A DNA stretch of 64,000 nt, taken from Streptomyces sp. NRRL S-87 (lineage in GTDB: Bacteria; Actinomycetota; Actinomycetes; Streptomycetales; Streptomycetaceae). The position numbers and the translations under genes were made by a program. The DNA is taken from the NCBI RefSeq assembly GCF_000719335.1, contig NZ_JOGB01000031.1:44237-108236 (forward strand). The letters run 5' to 3'. Positions 1 to 8,204 of this stretch are shown here, piece after piece. Below the pieces are notes generated by a model that ran no database searches, had not been told where the DNA came from, and saw only the letters and a list, made by a program, of their open reading frames with translations. Positions within the stretch are counted from its first letter, which is position 1. The number at the start of each line of letters is the position of its first letter.

Positions 1-1
1 G

Positions 2-634
2 GACGGCACGGGCCGCACCGACGACGCGTACTCCCCGATCCGCATCGAGGCACTCACCCAGGTGCGTTCCATCGCGGCGAGCGCCATGAACGGATTCGCC
101 CTGCGAACCGACGGCACGGTCTGGGCCTGGGGCGAGGGCGACAAGTACGGCGGCGCGCTGGGCAGCGGCACCGACCGCGAGGTCGCACTCACGCCCGCCA
201 GGGTGAAGGGTCTGACCGGGGTGCGGAGCATCGCCTCTTCACTCGGCCTGGCCGGCTACGCGCTGCGCGGCGACGGGACCGTGTGGGCGTGGGGGTGGAA
301 CCAGACCGGCGAACTCGGCCGCGGCACGAGCGGTCAGGATGACGGTCCCGCGTTCCAGCACAGCAGCACGGCCGCGCCGGTGCGGAACCTCACCGCCGTG
401 ACCGCCATCGGTGCCGGGTACGGCAACGGGTACGCCGTACGGTCCGACGGCTCGGTGTGGGCATGGGGCGACAACGGTGGCGGCGAGCTGGGGCAGCGGT
501 GGCACGACTTCTGGAACCCGGGCCCCCAGCCGGGCACCGTCACCCGGAGCGCCGTGCCGATGCGCGTGCCCGGCGTGACGAGCCGCCGCCCCGTGCTGGG
601 CGGCGGCGGTTCGGGCTATGCCGTCGTCGGCTGA
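2..634 (+). CDS. RCC1-repeat protein, 3' part only
   Basis: The reading frame is open from the left edge to a TGA at 634, so the 5' part lies outside the window. It carries at least three repeats of the RCC1 type: each has a TDGTVWAWG-like strand, then GELG or GALG, then a V-x-x-I segment (for example the GDGTVWAWG and SDGSVWAWG stretches). Such repeats fold as blades of a seven-bladed propeller, and bacterial examples are often secreted. The GTG at 62 lies inside a repeat and is not a credible start. The partner or ligand cannot be told from this fragment. Confidence 0.85.
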   Translation, partial: DGTGRTDDAYSPIRIEALTQVRSIAASAMNGFALRTDGTVWAWGEGDKYGGALGSGTDREVALTPARVKGLTGVRSIASSLGLAGYALRGDGTVWAWGWNQTGELGRGTSGQDDGPAFQHSSTAAPVRNLTAVTAIGAGYGNGYAVRSDGSVWAWGDNGGGELGQRWHDFWNPGPQPGTVTRSAVPMRVPGVTSRRPVLGGGGSGYAVVG

Positions 635-854
635 CCGGCGCAGAGCTGCCGCCGGCCGACGCGCGGCGCCCCCTGTCACGTGTGCCCGCCCGCGGGGTTC
701 ACGATCAGGCCATGGCGGGCATCGCCACGGTCCGGTAGGGGACGGCGCGGGCCTGCGCACCGCGGACGACAAGCGTGCCGGCCCTGGTGCTCTGCCGCCT
801 TCCCGACGGCCCTCCGGGCCCGCTGGCGCGTTGCACGTCGGCTCGCGGAGGGGG

Positions 855-2393
855 TCAGCCGCAGGTTTTGTCGAAGGTGTGTGGGGTGGCGTGGGTGCTG
901 GTGGTCCAGGTGCCGTGGTTGGTCTGGGAGATCAGGCGGTGGAAGAGGTTCCAGGCACCGGTGGGGCCGAGGACGTCGACGCATGCCGCCTGGTTGACAG
1001 CACGGGTGTAGAAGGGCTTGCCGTTGCGCCAGGCGCGGAAGCCGTGGTTGGGGAACTCGTCGGCGCCGGCCTTGAACGTGATCTTGCTGCGGGAGGAGAA
1101 GGTGACCCAGAGGTCGGAGTCGATCGCCGGTGCGTGGCCGAGCCCCGGGAACCAGTCGACGAGGGGGTTGGGGGTGTGGAGGTCCAGGTGCACGCCCGTG
1201 GTGCCGTTGCGGGTGACCGTGGCCTTCTCGGTGGGCCGTTGGGCCTCGGTGCAGTGTTTGGCGGCTCCTGGCATGGGGTCGATGACGAAGTCGCGGTGTG
1301 AGGTGCCGAACAGTGCCGCGGGGTCGCGGGTGGTCTTGATGCCGGTGATGGTGGTGCCGTCCCAGGTGAACTCGGTCCAGACGCGGCCGCGGTAGCTGCC
1401 GTCGAAGCCGCGGTGGTTGTCGCCGCGGAAGGTGGAGGTCTGCCACAGGGGGCCGTTGACCACGCCGCAGGCATGCATGGAGTCCACGCTGTTGACGTGC
1501 GGGAGCATCTCGGGCACCGGGTGGACGGGGTCGACGACCCTGGGGTGCGGGATCCAGGCCCGGACCTCGACCCGGTAGCGCTCGGTGACGGTCACCACCA
1601 CGTCGTCGTGCGCGGTCAGCGCCTGGTCGGTGGCGGCCAGCCGCAGCACGTAGCGGCCCGGCGCGGTGAAGGTGACAGCCGTGGTGGCGCGGTCGGGGTG
1701 GGCGAAGCGCACCGGCGCCGGACCGGAGAGGGTCGACCAGGCACTGGTCACCGGGAAGTACTCGGGCAGTCCGTCGTCCGTGACGGAGGCCCTGAGGGTG
1801 GTGCCGTCCTGCCCGTTCAGGGCAAGGTCGGCGCCGGCGCGCACCCGGGGGGCGCGGTTGGGGCAGCCGAGGTGCTCGGGGCGCAGCCCGAGATCCGGCC
1901 AGCCCTCGGGGCCCAGGCCGGACAGGGTCGGGCACGCGTCCAGGGCGTCCGGGATCCAGTCGTCGTCCCGGTCGGCGCCGATGGTGACCACGCCGCCCGT
2001 TGCCGGATACCAGCTGCCCTCGTCGTCACTGGAGGCGATGGAGACCGAGTAGACGCCGATGCCGGGCATGGTGACCTGGTAGGGGCCGGGGTCGGGATAG
2101 ACGTAGGCGACGTCGGGGTCATCCACCTGCGGTAGTTGCCGGCGCACCCAGAACGAGTGCCGGATGAACTCGACCTTCGGCCTGCAGGTCGGGTCCTCTT
2201 CGGTCCAGGAGTAGGTGAAGGCGTTGCCGGAGGCGGAGATCGCCAGGCACTCCCCGGCGTTGCCCTGCCCCTGGTGGTACGACCAGGGCAGCGGATCGGG
2301 TGCCGCTGCCGCCGAGGTGGACAGCAAGGCTGCCGTGCAGAGCGCCGCCACAGCCGCCGCAAGGGTTCTCAAGCCCGAACGCACGATGACCAT
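855..2393 (-). CDS. Secreted protein with calcium-loop and PKD-like domains; C-terminus resembles DUF3238
   Basis: About 512 residues starting at an ATG (2393) or the in-frame GTG nine bases further in (2384), which is better spaced from the upstream run of G. A hydrophobic signal with an Ala-rich cleavage region (TSAAAAPDP) gives export. Then come a calcium-type loop (DRDDDWIPDALDACP, as in thrombospondin type 3 repeats), a PKD/Ig-like section ending VTFTAPGRYVLRL, and a C-terminal domain beginning YRVEVRAWIPHPRV with an FRGDNHRGF motif, which looks like the uncharacterised DUF3238 family (tentative). No catalytic motif is evident. Convergent with the RCC1 gene; function unknown. Confidence 0.75.
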   Translation of the reverse strand: MVIVRSGLRTLAAAVAALCTAALLSTSAAAAPDPLPWSYHQGQGNAGECLAISASGNAFTYSWTEEDPTCRPKVEFIRHSFWVRRQLPQVDDPDVAYVYPDPGPYQVTMPGIGVYSVSIASSDDEGSWYPATGGVVTIGADRDDDWIPDALDACPTLSGLGPEGWPDLGLRPEHLGCPNRAPRVRAGADLALNGQDGTTLRASVTDDGLPEYFPVTSAWSTLSGPAPVRFAHPDRATTAVTFTAPGRYVLRLAATDQALTAHDDVVVTVTERYRVEVRAWIPHPRVVDPVHPVPEMLPHVNSVDSMHACGVVNGPLWQTSTFRGDNHRGFDGSYRGRVWTEFTWDGTTITGIKTTRDPAALFGTSHRDFVIDPMPGAAKHCTEAQRPTEKATVTRNGTTGVHLDLHTPNPLVDWFPGLGHAPAIDSDLWVTFSSRSKITFKAGADEFPNHGFRAWRNGKPFYTRAVNQAACVDVLGPTGAWNLFHRLISQTNHGTWTTSTHATPHTFDKTCG

Positions 2394-2975
2394 CCCCCCA
2401 GACGCAGGCGCCGGACAGGCTGACGCTCGCCAGGTGCGCAACGTCTGAGGGCCCGCCCCTCGAGGATGCCTCACCGCGGACCACCTCGTCCCGCAAACCG
2501 GCCGCCCAGACGAGTCGGTTGCCTTGGGAGGGGGCCCGGCAATCGGCCGCCCAGTCCACCACAGGACGCAGCCGTGCTGCACGTCGCGAGCTGCTGCGTG
2601 CCTGGCCAGCGCTCTTCCGAGGCGAGATGTGCGCGGAGGGTGGGGTCAGCCGGACGATCGTGATCAGCCCGCGATCGACGGTCCCCCGCCCCATGGCTGG
2701 GCCAGGGGCTCGGATGCGGGCCGCCGGCCTTGGAACGGCGGGCTGAGGGGGCCGGGGGCGTTCGGTGGGGGCGGGCATGGGTGCGGCGGGAGTGGAAATG
2801 CGCAAGGCCTGGAGTTCGACGCCGGGCTGGTTCGTCGGCGCGCGATCGCCGGCGGGCAGCCCGAGGACGAGGAGCCGTACGTCGCGCCCCGCGACACCGG
2901 GCGTGGAGTGAGGAAGACCGGCGCCGGATGGAGTGAGCCGCGGTCGGGGACTTGTGAGGGAGGCGAAGGCGGGCG
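2394..2975. other. 582-base stretch without a supported gene
   Basis: Upstream of both the leftward secreted-protein gene and the rightward PAP2 gene, so it should contain both promoters. Several open frames cross it but none has a convincing start, ribosome binding site or recognisable domain. Nothing else seen. Confidence 0.5.
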
Positions 2976-3716
2976 ATGAGGGTGCTGGCGGGGCTGCAAC
3001 GCCGCGATCACCAGGTGACCCGGCGGCTGGCGGCCTGGGACTCTCCGGCGGTGCGCGGCCTGCTGCCCGCGGTCGAGGAAGCGGCCGAACACACGAAACT
3101 GTGGTGGGCCGCCGCCCTCGCTATGGCCGTGAAGGGCGGCTGGCGGGGCCGCAGGGCCGCGGCCGGCGGGGTTTTGGCCATGGCGGTGGCCGAGCTGTTG
3201 TCGAACGGGGTCGCCAAGCAGCTGGTCGAGCGGCGCCGGCCGCCTGCGGAGTGGATTGCGCACGGCGATGTCGCCGACCGGCCGGACAGCTCGTCGTTCC
3301 CCTCCGGGCATACCGCCGCCGCCGTGGCCTTCACCGCTGCTGTTGCGGCGTCGTGGCCGTGGGCCGGGGCCGCGTGCGCGGTTCCGACGGTGCTGGTGGC
3401 CGTCGAGCGGGTCCACAGCGGTGCTCATTACCCCTCTGACGTGGCGGCCGGAGCGGTGATCGGTGGCGCGGCCGCGGCCCTGGTCCGTACGGCGCCCCGC
3501 CTTCTGGTTCGCGCCCGGCTACGGGCTCGCCTCCTTGGTGTGGAAGGTGATGGGCCACGAGGACGACGCTCCGGGCGCCCCCGAGGAGGACCGCGCCTGG
3601 CAGGAGGTCCTGCTCGCCGCTGCCCTGGTGGCGCGATCTTCGCCGTCGTCACGGCGGCCGTCGACCGGGCAGGAGCCGCCACCGCGGGACGGCTGACCGG
3701 CACCCGGCCCGGCTGA
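2976..3716 (+). CDS. PAP2-family phosphatase fused to a frame-shifted DUF4235 tail
   Basis: Residues 1-175 are a PAP2 (type 2 phosphatidic acid phosphatase) membrane enzyme. All three catalytic signatures are visible: K81-x6-RP, PSGH at 109-112, and R145-x5-H151-x3-D155 (RVHSGAHYPSD). The ATG start is taken. From about 3500 to 3635 the third-position GC bias and the protein similarity move to the next frame, where WKVMGHEDDAPGAPEEDRAWQ reads as a DUF4235 protein (key motif VWKVMGHEDD). The DUF4235 end (GAIFAVVTAAVDRAG) returns to the original frame. So two compensating single-base changes leave an open but scrambled middle section. At the second site one G seems to be missing (GTGGC where GTGGGC would restore the frame). 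Confidence 0.8.
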   Translation: MRVLAGLQRRDHQVTRRLAAWDSPAVRGLLPAVEEAAEHTKLWWAAALAMAVKGGWRGRRAAAGGVLAMAVAELLSNGVAKQLVERRRPPAEWIAHGDVADRPDSSSFPSGHTAAAVAFTAAVAASWPWAGAACAVPTVLVAVERVHSGAHYPSDVAAGAVIGGAAAALVRTAPRLLVRARLRARLLGVEGDGPRGRRSGRPRGGPRLAGGPARRCPGGAIFAVVTAAVDRAGAATAGRLTGTRPG

Positions 3717-3837
3717 CCCGCCCCCGCCTTGCCGGCCCCTCGGGCTGGCAGCGCCGGCCACGGCCTGACCTCGACGCGGTCCCCGCTGCCCTTCAGGGCT
3801 CATGCCTCGTTCGCCGTGGAGAGGGCCTCGGCCCCCC

Positions 3838-4587
3838 CTACAGGTGGCCGAGAGCGAACGCTGCGAGGAAACCGGTGACGGTGACCAAGCCGGTCAACAG
3901 GTGCACCCGGCTGTATGCCTCAGGGATCATCGTGTCCGCGATCATCGACAGGATCGCCCCGCCGGCGACGGCAGTGATCACCGCCAGCAGGGCCGGGGAC
4001 GCTCCGCCCAGCAGGGCGTAGCCGGCAAGCGCCGCCAGGCCGCTGATGACGGCGATGCTCGCCCACAAGGCGAAGACGTAGGTGCGGCTGCGGCCGGCGG
4101 CGCGCATGCCGGCTGCGCTGGCCAGGCCCTCGGGCAGGTTGCTGATGAAGACAGCCCCCACCGTGGCCGCCCCGAGGTGACCACCTCCCAGCAGGCTGGT
4201 GCCGATGACCACGGACTCCGGCACCCCGTCCAGCAGCGCGCCGAGCGCGATGGCGCTGCCCGAACCGGGCTCTTCGGACTCCGAGGGCTGGTGCTGCCCG
4301 GAGCGCTTGCGGTGTTGCGCGCCACGCCGTGCCAGCAGGACGTTGGCCGCCGAGTACACCGCCGCCCCGGCCACCGCCCCGCCTGCCACCGGCCACATGC
4401 CGGAACGCTCGTAGGCCTCGGCGATCAGCTCGAATGGCACCGCCGACAACAGCACACCGCTGCCGAACGCCATCACCAGCGCGATCCACCGTGGTGCGAC
4501 TCGCACGAACGACCCGACCGCAGCACCAACCAACAGTGCCGCCCCCGCGAACAGTCCCCAACCGCCTGCAACCAGCGCTCCACCCAC
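3838..4587 (-). CDS. ZIP-family divalent metal transporter
   Basis: About 249 residues with about eight hydrophobic segments. The diagnostic ZIP helices are present: ALGALLDGVPESVVIG, where the family's metal-binding H-N-x-P-E becomes D-G-V-P-E, and VFISNLPEGLASAAGM (N-L-P-E-G). A soluble loop rich in His, Gln and Ser (QHRKRSGQHQPSESEEP) sits mid-protein, as usual for ZIPs. ZIP proteins move Zn, Fe or Mn into the cytosol; the Asp in place of His may alter preference. The GTG at 4587 follows GGAGGAAAGG and the hydrophobic start VVGGALVAGGWGL; the longer upstream frame adds low-quality sequence. Stands alone, convergent with the PAP2 gene. Confidence 0.85.
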   Translation of the reverse strand: MGGALVAGGWGLFAGAALLVGAAVGSFVRVAPRWIALVMAFGSGVLLSAVPFELIAEAYERSGMWPVAGGAVAGAAVYSAANVLLARRGAQHRKRSGQHQPSESEEPGSGSAIALGALLDGVPESVVIGTSLLGGGHLGAATVGAVFISNLPEGLASAAGMRAAGRSRTYVFALWASIAVISGLAALAGYALLGGASPALLAVITAVAGGAILSMIADTMIPEAYSRVHLLTGLVTVTGFLAAFALGHL

Positions 4588-4806
4588 GACCGCCCCTTTC
4601 CTCCGCTGCTGACCGTGGAGAGCGTGTACCCGCCCACGGGGGTGGATGCATCCCGGGCCCAAGCCGCCCGGCTGCCAGGCCGGTGATGAGGCGTCGACCG
4701 GTGCACGGGGGTCGCGGTCGCCCACCGTCACTCCGTGGGTGGGCTCGGTGCGCGTTCGCTGCCGTAGGGCGCCGGCCCGCGTGGGAGCACCCCTCGGGGG
4801 CGGGTG

Positions 4807-5907
4807 TCAGGGGTTGAAGCGTGCGGTGAAGGTGCGCAAGGAATCGAGGTAGCCGGGGGTGAAGAGGCTGCGGGGGGCGAAGACCGCCGTCAGGAAGGCG
4901 CGCGTCCGGGAGCGGATCACATCGAGGTCGGCCAGGCCGTGGTCGGCCTGCGCGTAGTGCTCCACCTGCAAGGAGCGGGGCGGAAGTTCGCGGCGGTAGA
5001 CCGTCTCGGTCTCGGCCACGTCGACGTTGCGGTCGTGCCCGGCCAGCACGAGGAGGGTGGGCACACCGCGCGCGCCGGCCGCTCGTAGGTCAGACGTGGC
5101 GTCAGAAGTCCAGTTGCGGCTGATGAAGTGCCAGCGGTCCGCCGTCATCGCCCGGTCGGAGGGCACGGCCGCGCGGTAGTCGGCGTACGTGCCGCCACGG
5201 CGCAGCACCGCGAGGCCAGCTTCACGGCGAGCGAGGGCGGCATCGCGCTCGGCCGGTGGGGCGCCGCGGTCGGCGAACTCGGCGAGGGTGTTGTAGCGGC
5301 CTTGGCGTAGCCAGTTGACGGCTGGTGAGACGGCGATGACGAAGCGGATGCCGGGGGTGGTGGCCGCGACTTTGGGCAGGACCCAGCCGGCCTGGCTGGC
5401 GCCCCACAGGCCGATGCGCCCGCTGTCGAGGTCGGGCCGGGTGCGGGCCCACGCGATGGCGTCGGCGGTCTCGGCGGCGCGGTCGGCCATGCTCTGGTGA
5501 AGCCAGCTGCCCCGGGACCCGCCGACGCCCGGCTTGTCCCAGGACAGCGAGGCATAGCCGGCTCTGGCGAACGCCTCCCACATGGGCCGGTAGAAGGTGT
5601 CGTGGGTGGCGTCGACGGGTCCGTCGCCGTGGACGAAGACCACCACGCCGAACGGGCCCCGGCCGATGTCGGGCAGGGCCAGGACCGCGTTCAGGGCTCG
5701 GCCGCCGGTGTGGATCACGACGTGCTCCTCGCGCAGGTCGTAGGTGTTCTGCCAGGCGGCGAGGCCAGTGAGAGCGGCGGCAACCAGCGACAGTGCGGCC
5801 GCCGTTGCGGCAAGTGCCCGCAGGAAGCGGCGCCTGCGCGAACGCGGTCTGCTCGCCGGGCCGAGCTGCTCCTGGGCTTTCTGCTCGGTCTCGTGGTTGT
5901 GCAACAT
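4807..5907 (-). CDS. Membrane-anchored alpha/beta hydrolase
   Basis: 366 residues from the ATG at 5907. An Arg-rich stretch (SRRRRFLRALAAT) leads into one hydrophobic helix at about 30-50, a signal anchor. The hydrolase fold follows: VVFVHGDGP (oxyanion region), GLWGASQAGWVLP with the nucleophile Ser in G-x-S-x-G form, LVLAGHDRNVDV (acid) and YAQADHGLADLD (His). Together these give a complete catalytic triad, typical of esterase/peptidase-like secreted hydrolases. The substrate is unknown. It is divergent from the acetyltransferase-PaaX operon across a 99-base AT-rich spacer, so PaaX probably controls it. Confidence 0.85.
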   Translation of the reverse strand: MLHNHETEQKAQEQLGPASRPRSRRRRFLRALAATAAALSLVAAALTGLAAWQNTYDLREEHVVIHTGGRALNAVLALPDIGRGPFGVVVFVHGDGPVDATHDTFYRPMWEAFARAGYASLSWDKPGVGGSRGSWLHQSMADRAAETADAIAWARTRPDLDSGRIGLWGASQAGWVLPKVAATTPGIRFVIAVSPAVNWLRQGRYNTLAEFADRGAPPAERDAALARREAGLAVLRRGGTYADYRAAVPSDRAMTADRWHFISRNWTSDATSDLRAAGARGVPTLLVLAGHDRNVDVAETETVYRRELPPRSLQVEHYAQADHGLADLDVIRSRTRAFLTAVFAPRSLFTPGYLDSLRTFTARFNP

Positions 5908-6006
5908 CGCTTCCGCCCCCTTCGCGCGCCCTCTGACGCGCCCCGCCACTCTTTCTATCAGACGACAAACTATCGTTTCAGATTCGAACGTATTACAGTT
6001 GACCAC
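5908..6006. promoter_or_regulatory. Divergent promoter region, hydrolase / acetyltransferase-PaaX
   Basis: 99 bases, markedly AT-richer than the flanking genes around 5950-6000. An imperfect dyad CGTTTC-AGAT-TCGAACG (about 5972-5988) lies centrally. PaaX-type regulators bind dyads in their own or neighbouring promoters, so it is a candidate operator, but the symmetry is only partial. Confidence 0.4.
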
Positions 6007-6624
6007 ATGGTGACGGAGATTCGGCGGGGCGTGCCTGAGGGCGCCCAGGGACGGGTGGCGGAGCTGTACTGGGAGGCGTTCGAGCGCAAGCTGGGGCCGG
6101 CCCTGGGTCCGGCCGAGGCGGGGCGGGCCTTCCTTGCAGCCCACCTGCACCGCGATCGGGCCGTGGTGGCCCTGCGCAAGGGGCGGGTCGTCGCGGTCGG
6201 CGGGTACAAGACCTCCGACGGCCGGGGCCTCACGGGCGGTGGCGCGGTGGATGTCCTGCGCGGGTATGGCCTTGTGCGGGGGCTGCCCCGGCTCGCGCTG
6301 CTCGCCCTGCTGGAGCGCGATGCGGCAAGGGGGGAGATGGTGATGGACGGGCTCGCCGTCGCGCCGGAGCTGCGAGGCCTGGGTATCGGGGCACGCCTGC
6401 TGCGAGAGGTGTACGCGGTCGCGGCCGAGCACGGCTGCGACCGGCTCCGGCTGGACGTGATCGACGTCAACGCCCGGGCCCGGGCACTGTACGAACGTCA
6501 GGGCTTTCGCGCCACGGCCACCCAGCGCACTCCCTTCCTGCGGGATCTGATGGGATTCGAGGCCGTGACCACCATGCACCGCCCCGTCACCGCAGCCGAC
6601 CGCACCCCGGGAGCGACATCATGA
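6007..6624 (+). CDS. GNAT-family N-acetyltransferase
   Basis: 205 residues. The acetyl-CoA core is clear: MDGLAVAPELRGLGIGARLL gives the beta4 strand and the R/Q-x-x-G-x-G/A loop (RGLGIGA), followed by LRLDVIDVNARARALYERQGF, the N-A-R-A-x-x-L-Y-E-x-x-G-F signature. The acceptor substrate is unknown. The ATG at 6007 is chosen because homology begins at once (MVTEIRRGVPE) and the AT-rich promoter lies just upstream. Its stop overlaps the start of the PaaX gene (ATGA), indicating translational coupling. Confidence 0.9.
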   Translation: MVTEIRRGVPEGAQGRVAELYWEAFERKLGPALGPAEAGRAFLAAHLHRDRAVVALRKGRVVAVGGYKTSDGRGLTGGGAVDVLRGYGLVRGLPRLALLALLERDAARGEMVMDGLAVAPELRGLGIGARLLREVYAVAAEHGCDRLRLDVIDVNARARALYERQGFRATATQRTPFLRDLMGFEAVTTMHRPVTAADRTPGATS

Positions 6625-7583
6625 CGAGCGAGGCCGCGAAGGCCACCAGGCACGCACCCCGGGCCGGAGCCCGGACCGGGGCCAGCGCCGCGACCGGGGT
6701 CAAGGCCCCCGGGATCCCGACCCGGCTCCTGGTCGAGGCCCTCGTACGCGAGGACGGCAGCGTGGACGCAGGCGAGCTCTACGCCGTGGCGGCGGCCCTG
6801 GGCATGACGGACCAGCAGGTGCGCCTGTGCATCAAGCGGCTGGTCGCGGAGGGGCGGTTCAGCCACGAGGGTCGGGGGCGCAGGGCCGTCCTGCGCGCCG
6901 TCGCCGACGCTTCGGGGGCCCTCGCGCCGGATGCGGACTTCGTCCGCTTCGCCTATCGCCAAGACCGCGGCGAAGCCCCGTGGGACGGCCGGTGGCACCT
7001 GATCGCCTTCGCCGTCCCGGAGTCCCAGCGCCCCGCCCGCGACGCGCTGCGCGACCGGCTCATCTCACTCGGCGCAGCACCGCTGCAAGGCGGGCTGTAC
7101 GTGACCGCGAATGACATCGGGCCGTACGTGGGCGCGGCCGCGGTCGACCTCGGCATCGCTTCGGCCGTCACCACGCTCACGAGCACCGATCTCCGTGTCG
7201 GGGGGACGTCCGAGCCGAGCGAGCTGGCTGCCCGTTTGTGGCCGCTTCAGGAGATCGCCGCCCGGTACCAGGACCTCGCCGCGCTCGCCACGGACCGGCT
7301 GGCACTGGTCGAGGCGGCACTGGGCGCCGGCGCGGGATCCGGGCAACTGGGTGCGGTGCAGCGGCTGACGTACGCGGTGGAGGCGGCCGCGGAGTTCACC
7401 CGGGCCATGACTCCCGACCCGCTGCTTCCACCGGAGCTCCTGCCCGCACACTGGGCCGGGAGGCGAGCACGGGCGCTGGCGGCGCAGTTGTGGCAGCGGC
7501 TGGCCGAACTGCCCGCCGAGCCGAACGAGCCCCGGCTCTTCCGGCTCTACACCCAGGGCACCGAACACGCTTCGAACCCGTAG
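6621..7583 (+). CDS. PaaX-family transcriptional regulator
   Basis: 320 residues. The N-terminal 30-110 section is a winged helix (LVEALVREDGSVDAGELYAVAAALGMTDQQVRLCIKRL). It is followed by the PaaX central motif DGRWHLIAFAVPESQRPARDALRDRLISLGAAPLQGGLYV and an all-helical C-terminal domain. The founding PaaX represses phenylacetate catabolism through phenylacetyl-CoA, but many actinobacterial members serve other targets. With no paa genes here, the neighbouring acetyltransferase and divergent hydrolase are the likely targets. The first 40 residues are Ala/Arg/Gly-rich and probably disordered. Confidence 0.88.
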   Translation: MTSEAAKATRHAPRAGARTGASAATGVKAPGIPTRLLVEALVREDGSVDAGELYAVAAALGMTDQQVRLCIKRLVAEGRFSHEGRGRRAVLRAVADASGALAPDADFVRFAYRQDRGEAPWDGRWHLIAFAVPESQRPARDALRDRLISLGAAPLQGGLYVTANDIGPYVGAAAVDLGIASAVTTLTSTDLRVGGTSEPSELAARLWPLQEIAARYQDLAALATDRLALVEAALGAGAGSGQLGAVQRLTYAVEAAAEFTRAMTPDPLLPPELLPAHWAGRRARALAAQLWQRLAELPAEPNEPRLFRLYTQGTEHASNP

Positions 7584-7712
7584 GCGAGCCCCGTCGAGGG
7601 CGATCAGTTCGACGGCCCCGTCGCGGGTGAGGAGCGGCAGGCGGTCGGCGCCGTCGTCGGGCGCGTACTCGTCGTGGATCACGTCCGGCTGACTGCGGCT
7701 GCGGCCCCGAGG

Positions 7713-7949
7713 TCACGGCGGCGACTCGCCCCACACATCGGGCCCGCCGCCCTGCCACTCGATCAGCGGGTCCCGGGCGGCCAGCAGGTCCTCTGCGTCC
7801 TCGAGGCCGATCCGGCGCATGAACTCCGCGACGTCCGCGAGGTCGTACGCCGTGCCGAGGGCGGCGTCGGTGCCGTGGACGTGCGCGATCACCGCCCGGC
7901 CGCCGATCGGGCCGACAGGGTGGACGATGATCCGCGCGCGATCCGCCAT
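7713..7949 (-). CDS. Small conserved-looking hypothetical protein
   Basis: 78 residues starting MADRARIIVHPVGPIGGRAV and ending IEWQGGGPDVWGESPP. The compact size, high third-position GC and a sensible ATG at 7949 support a real gene. I do not recognise a named domain. The sequence alternates short strands with an LADVAEFMRRIGLE helix, giving a small alpha/beta appearance. It converges on the PaaX gene. Confidence 0.6.
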   Translation of the reverse strand: MADRARIIVHPVGPIGGRAVIAHVHGTDAALGTAYDLADVAEFMRRIGLEDAEDLLAARDPLIEWQGGGPDVWGESPP

Positions 7950-8129
7950 GCGCCCAGCCTCCGTCGGGACGGCTCCGGACGCATCCGGACTGCGTCCGCC
8001 CGGGCAGCCGGCCCGCGCCCGAGGAGTCGGGGCAACGGCCCCGTCTCGACCCCGTGCATCTTCCACCCCTCGCCCGCCCCCGTGCGTCTTCGCCGTCGCT
8101 GGTGCCGTGGCGCGGGTCCTGGAGGGGAC

Positions 8130-8204
8130 ATGACGGAGCGCCCGACCTGGGAGGAGTCCCGGGGCGGGCGCTTCGGCGTCCACGTGGTGCGGCCGGAGTA
8201 CTAG
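8130..8204 (+). CDS. Possible 24-residue small ORF
   Basis: An ATG at 8130 preceded closely by GGAGGGG opens a frame for MTERPTWEESRGGRFGVHVV and ends at TAG 8204. That TAG interlocks with the stop codon of the lectin gene on the other strand (CTAG). It may be a genuine micro-protein or the stump of a lost gene. The evidence is only the ribosome binding site and codon bias. Confidence 0.25.
   Translation: MTERPTWEESRGGRFGVHVVRPEY

Noticed and set aside
676..1935. Long leftward frame overlapping the secreted-protein gene
   Set aside because: Arg/Pro-rich frame-shadow of the real gene at 855-2393, with no domain and poor codon bias.
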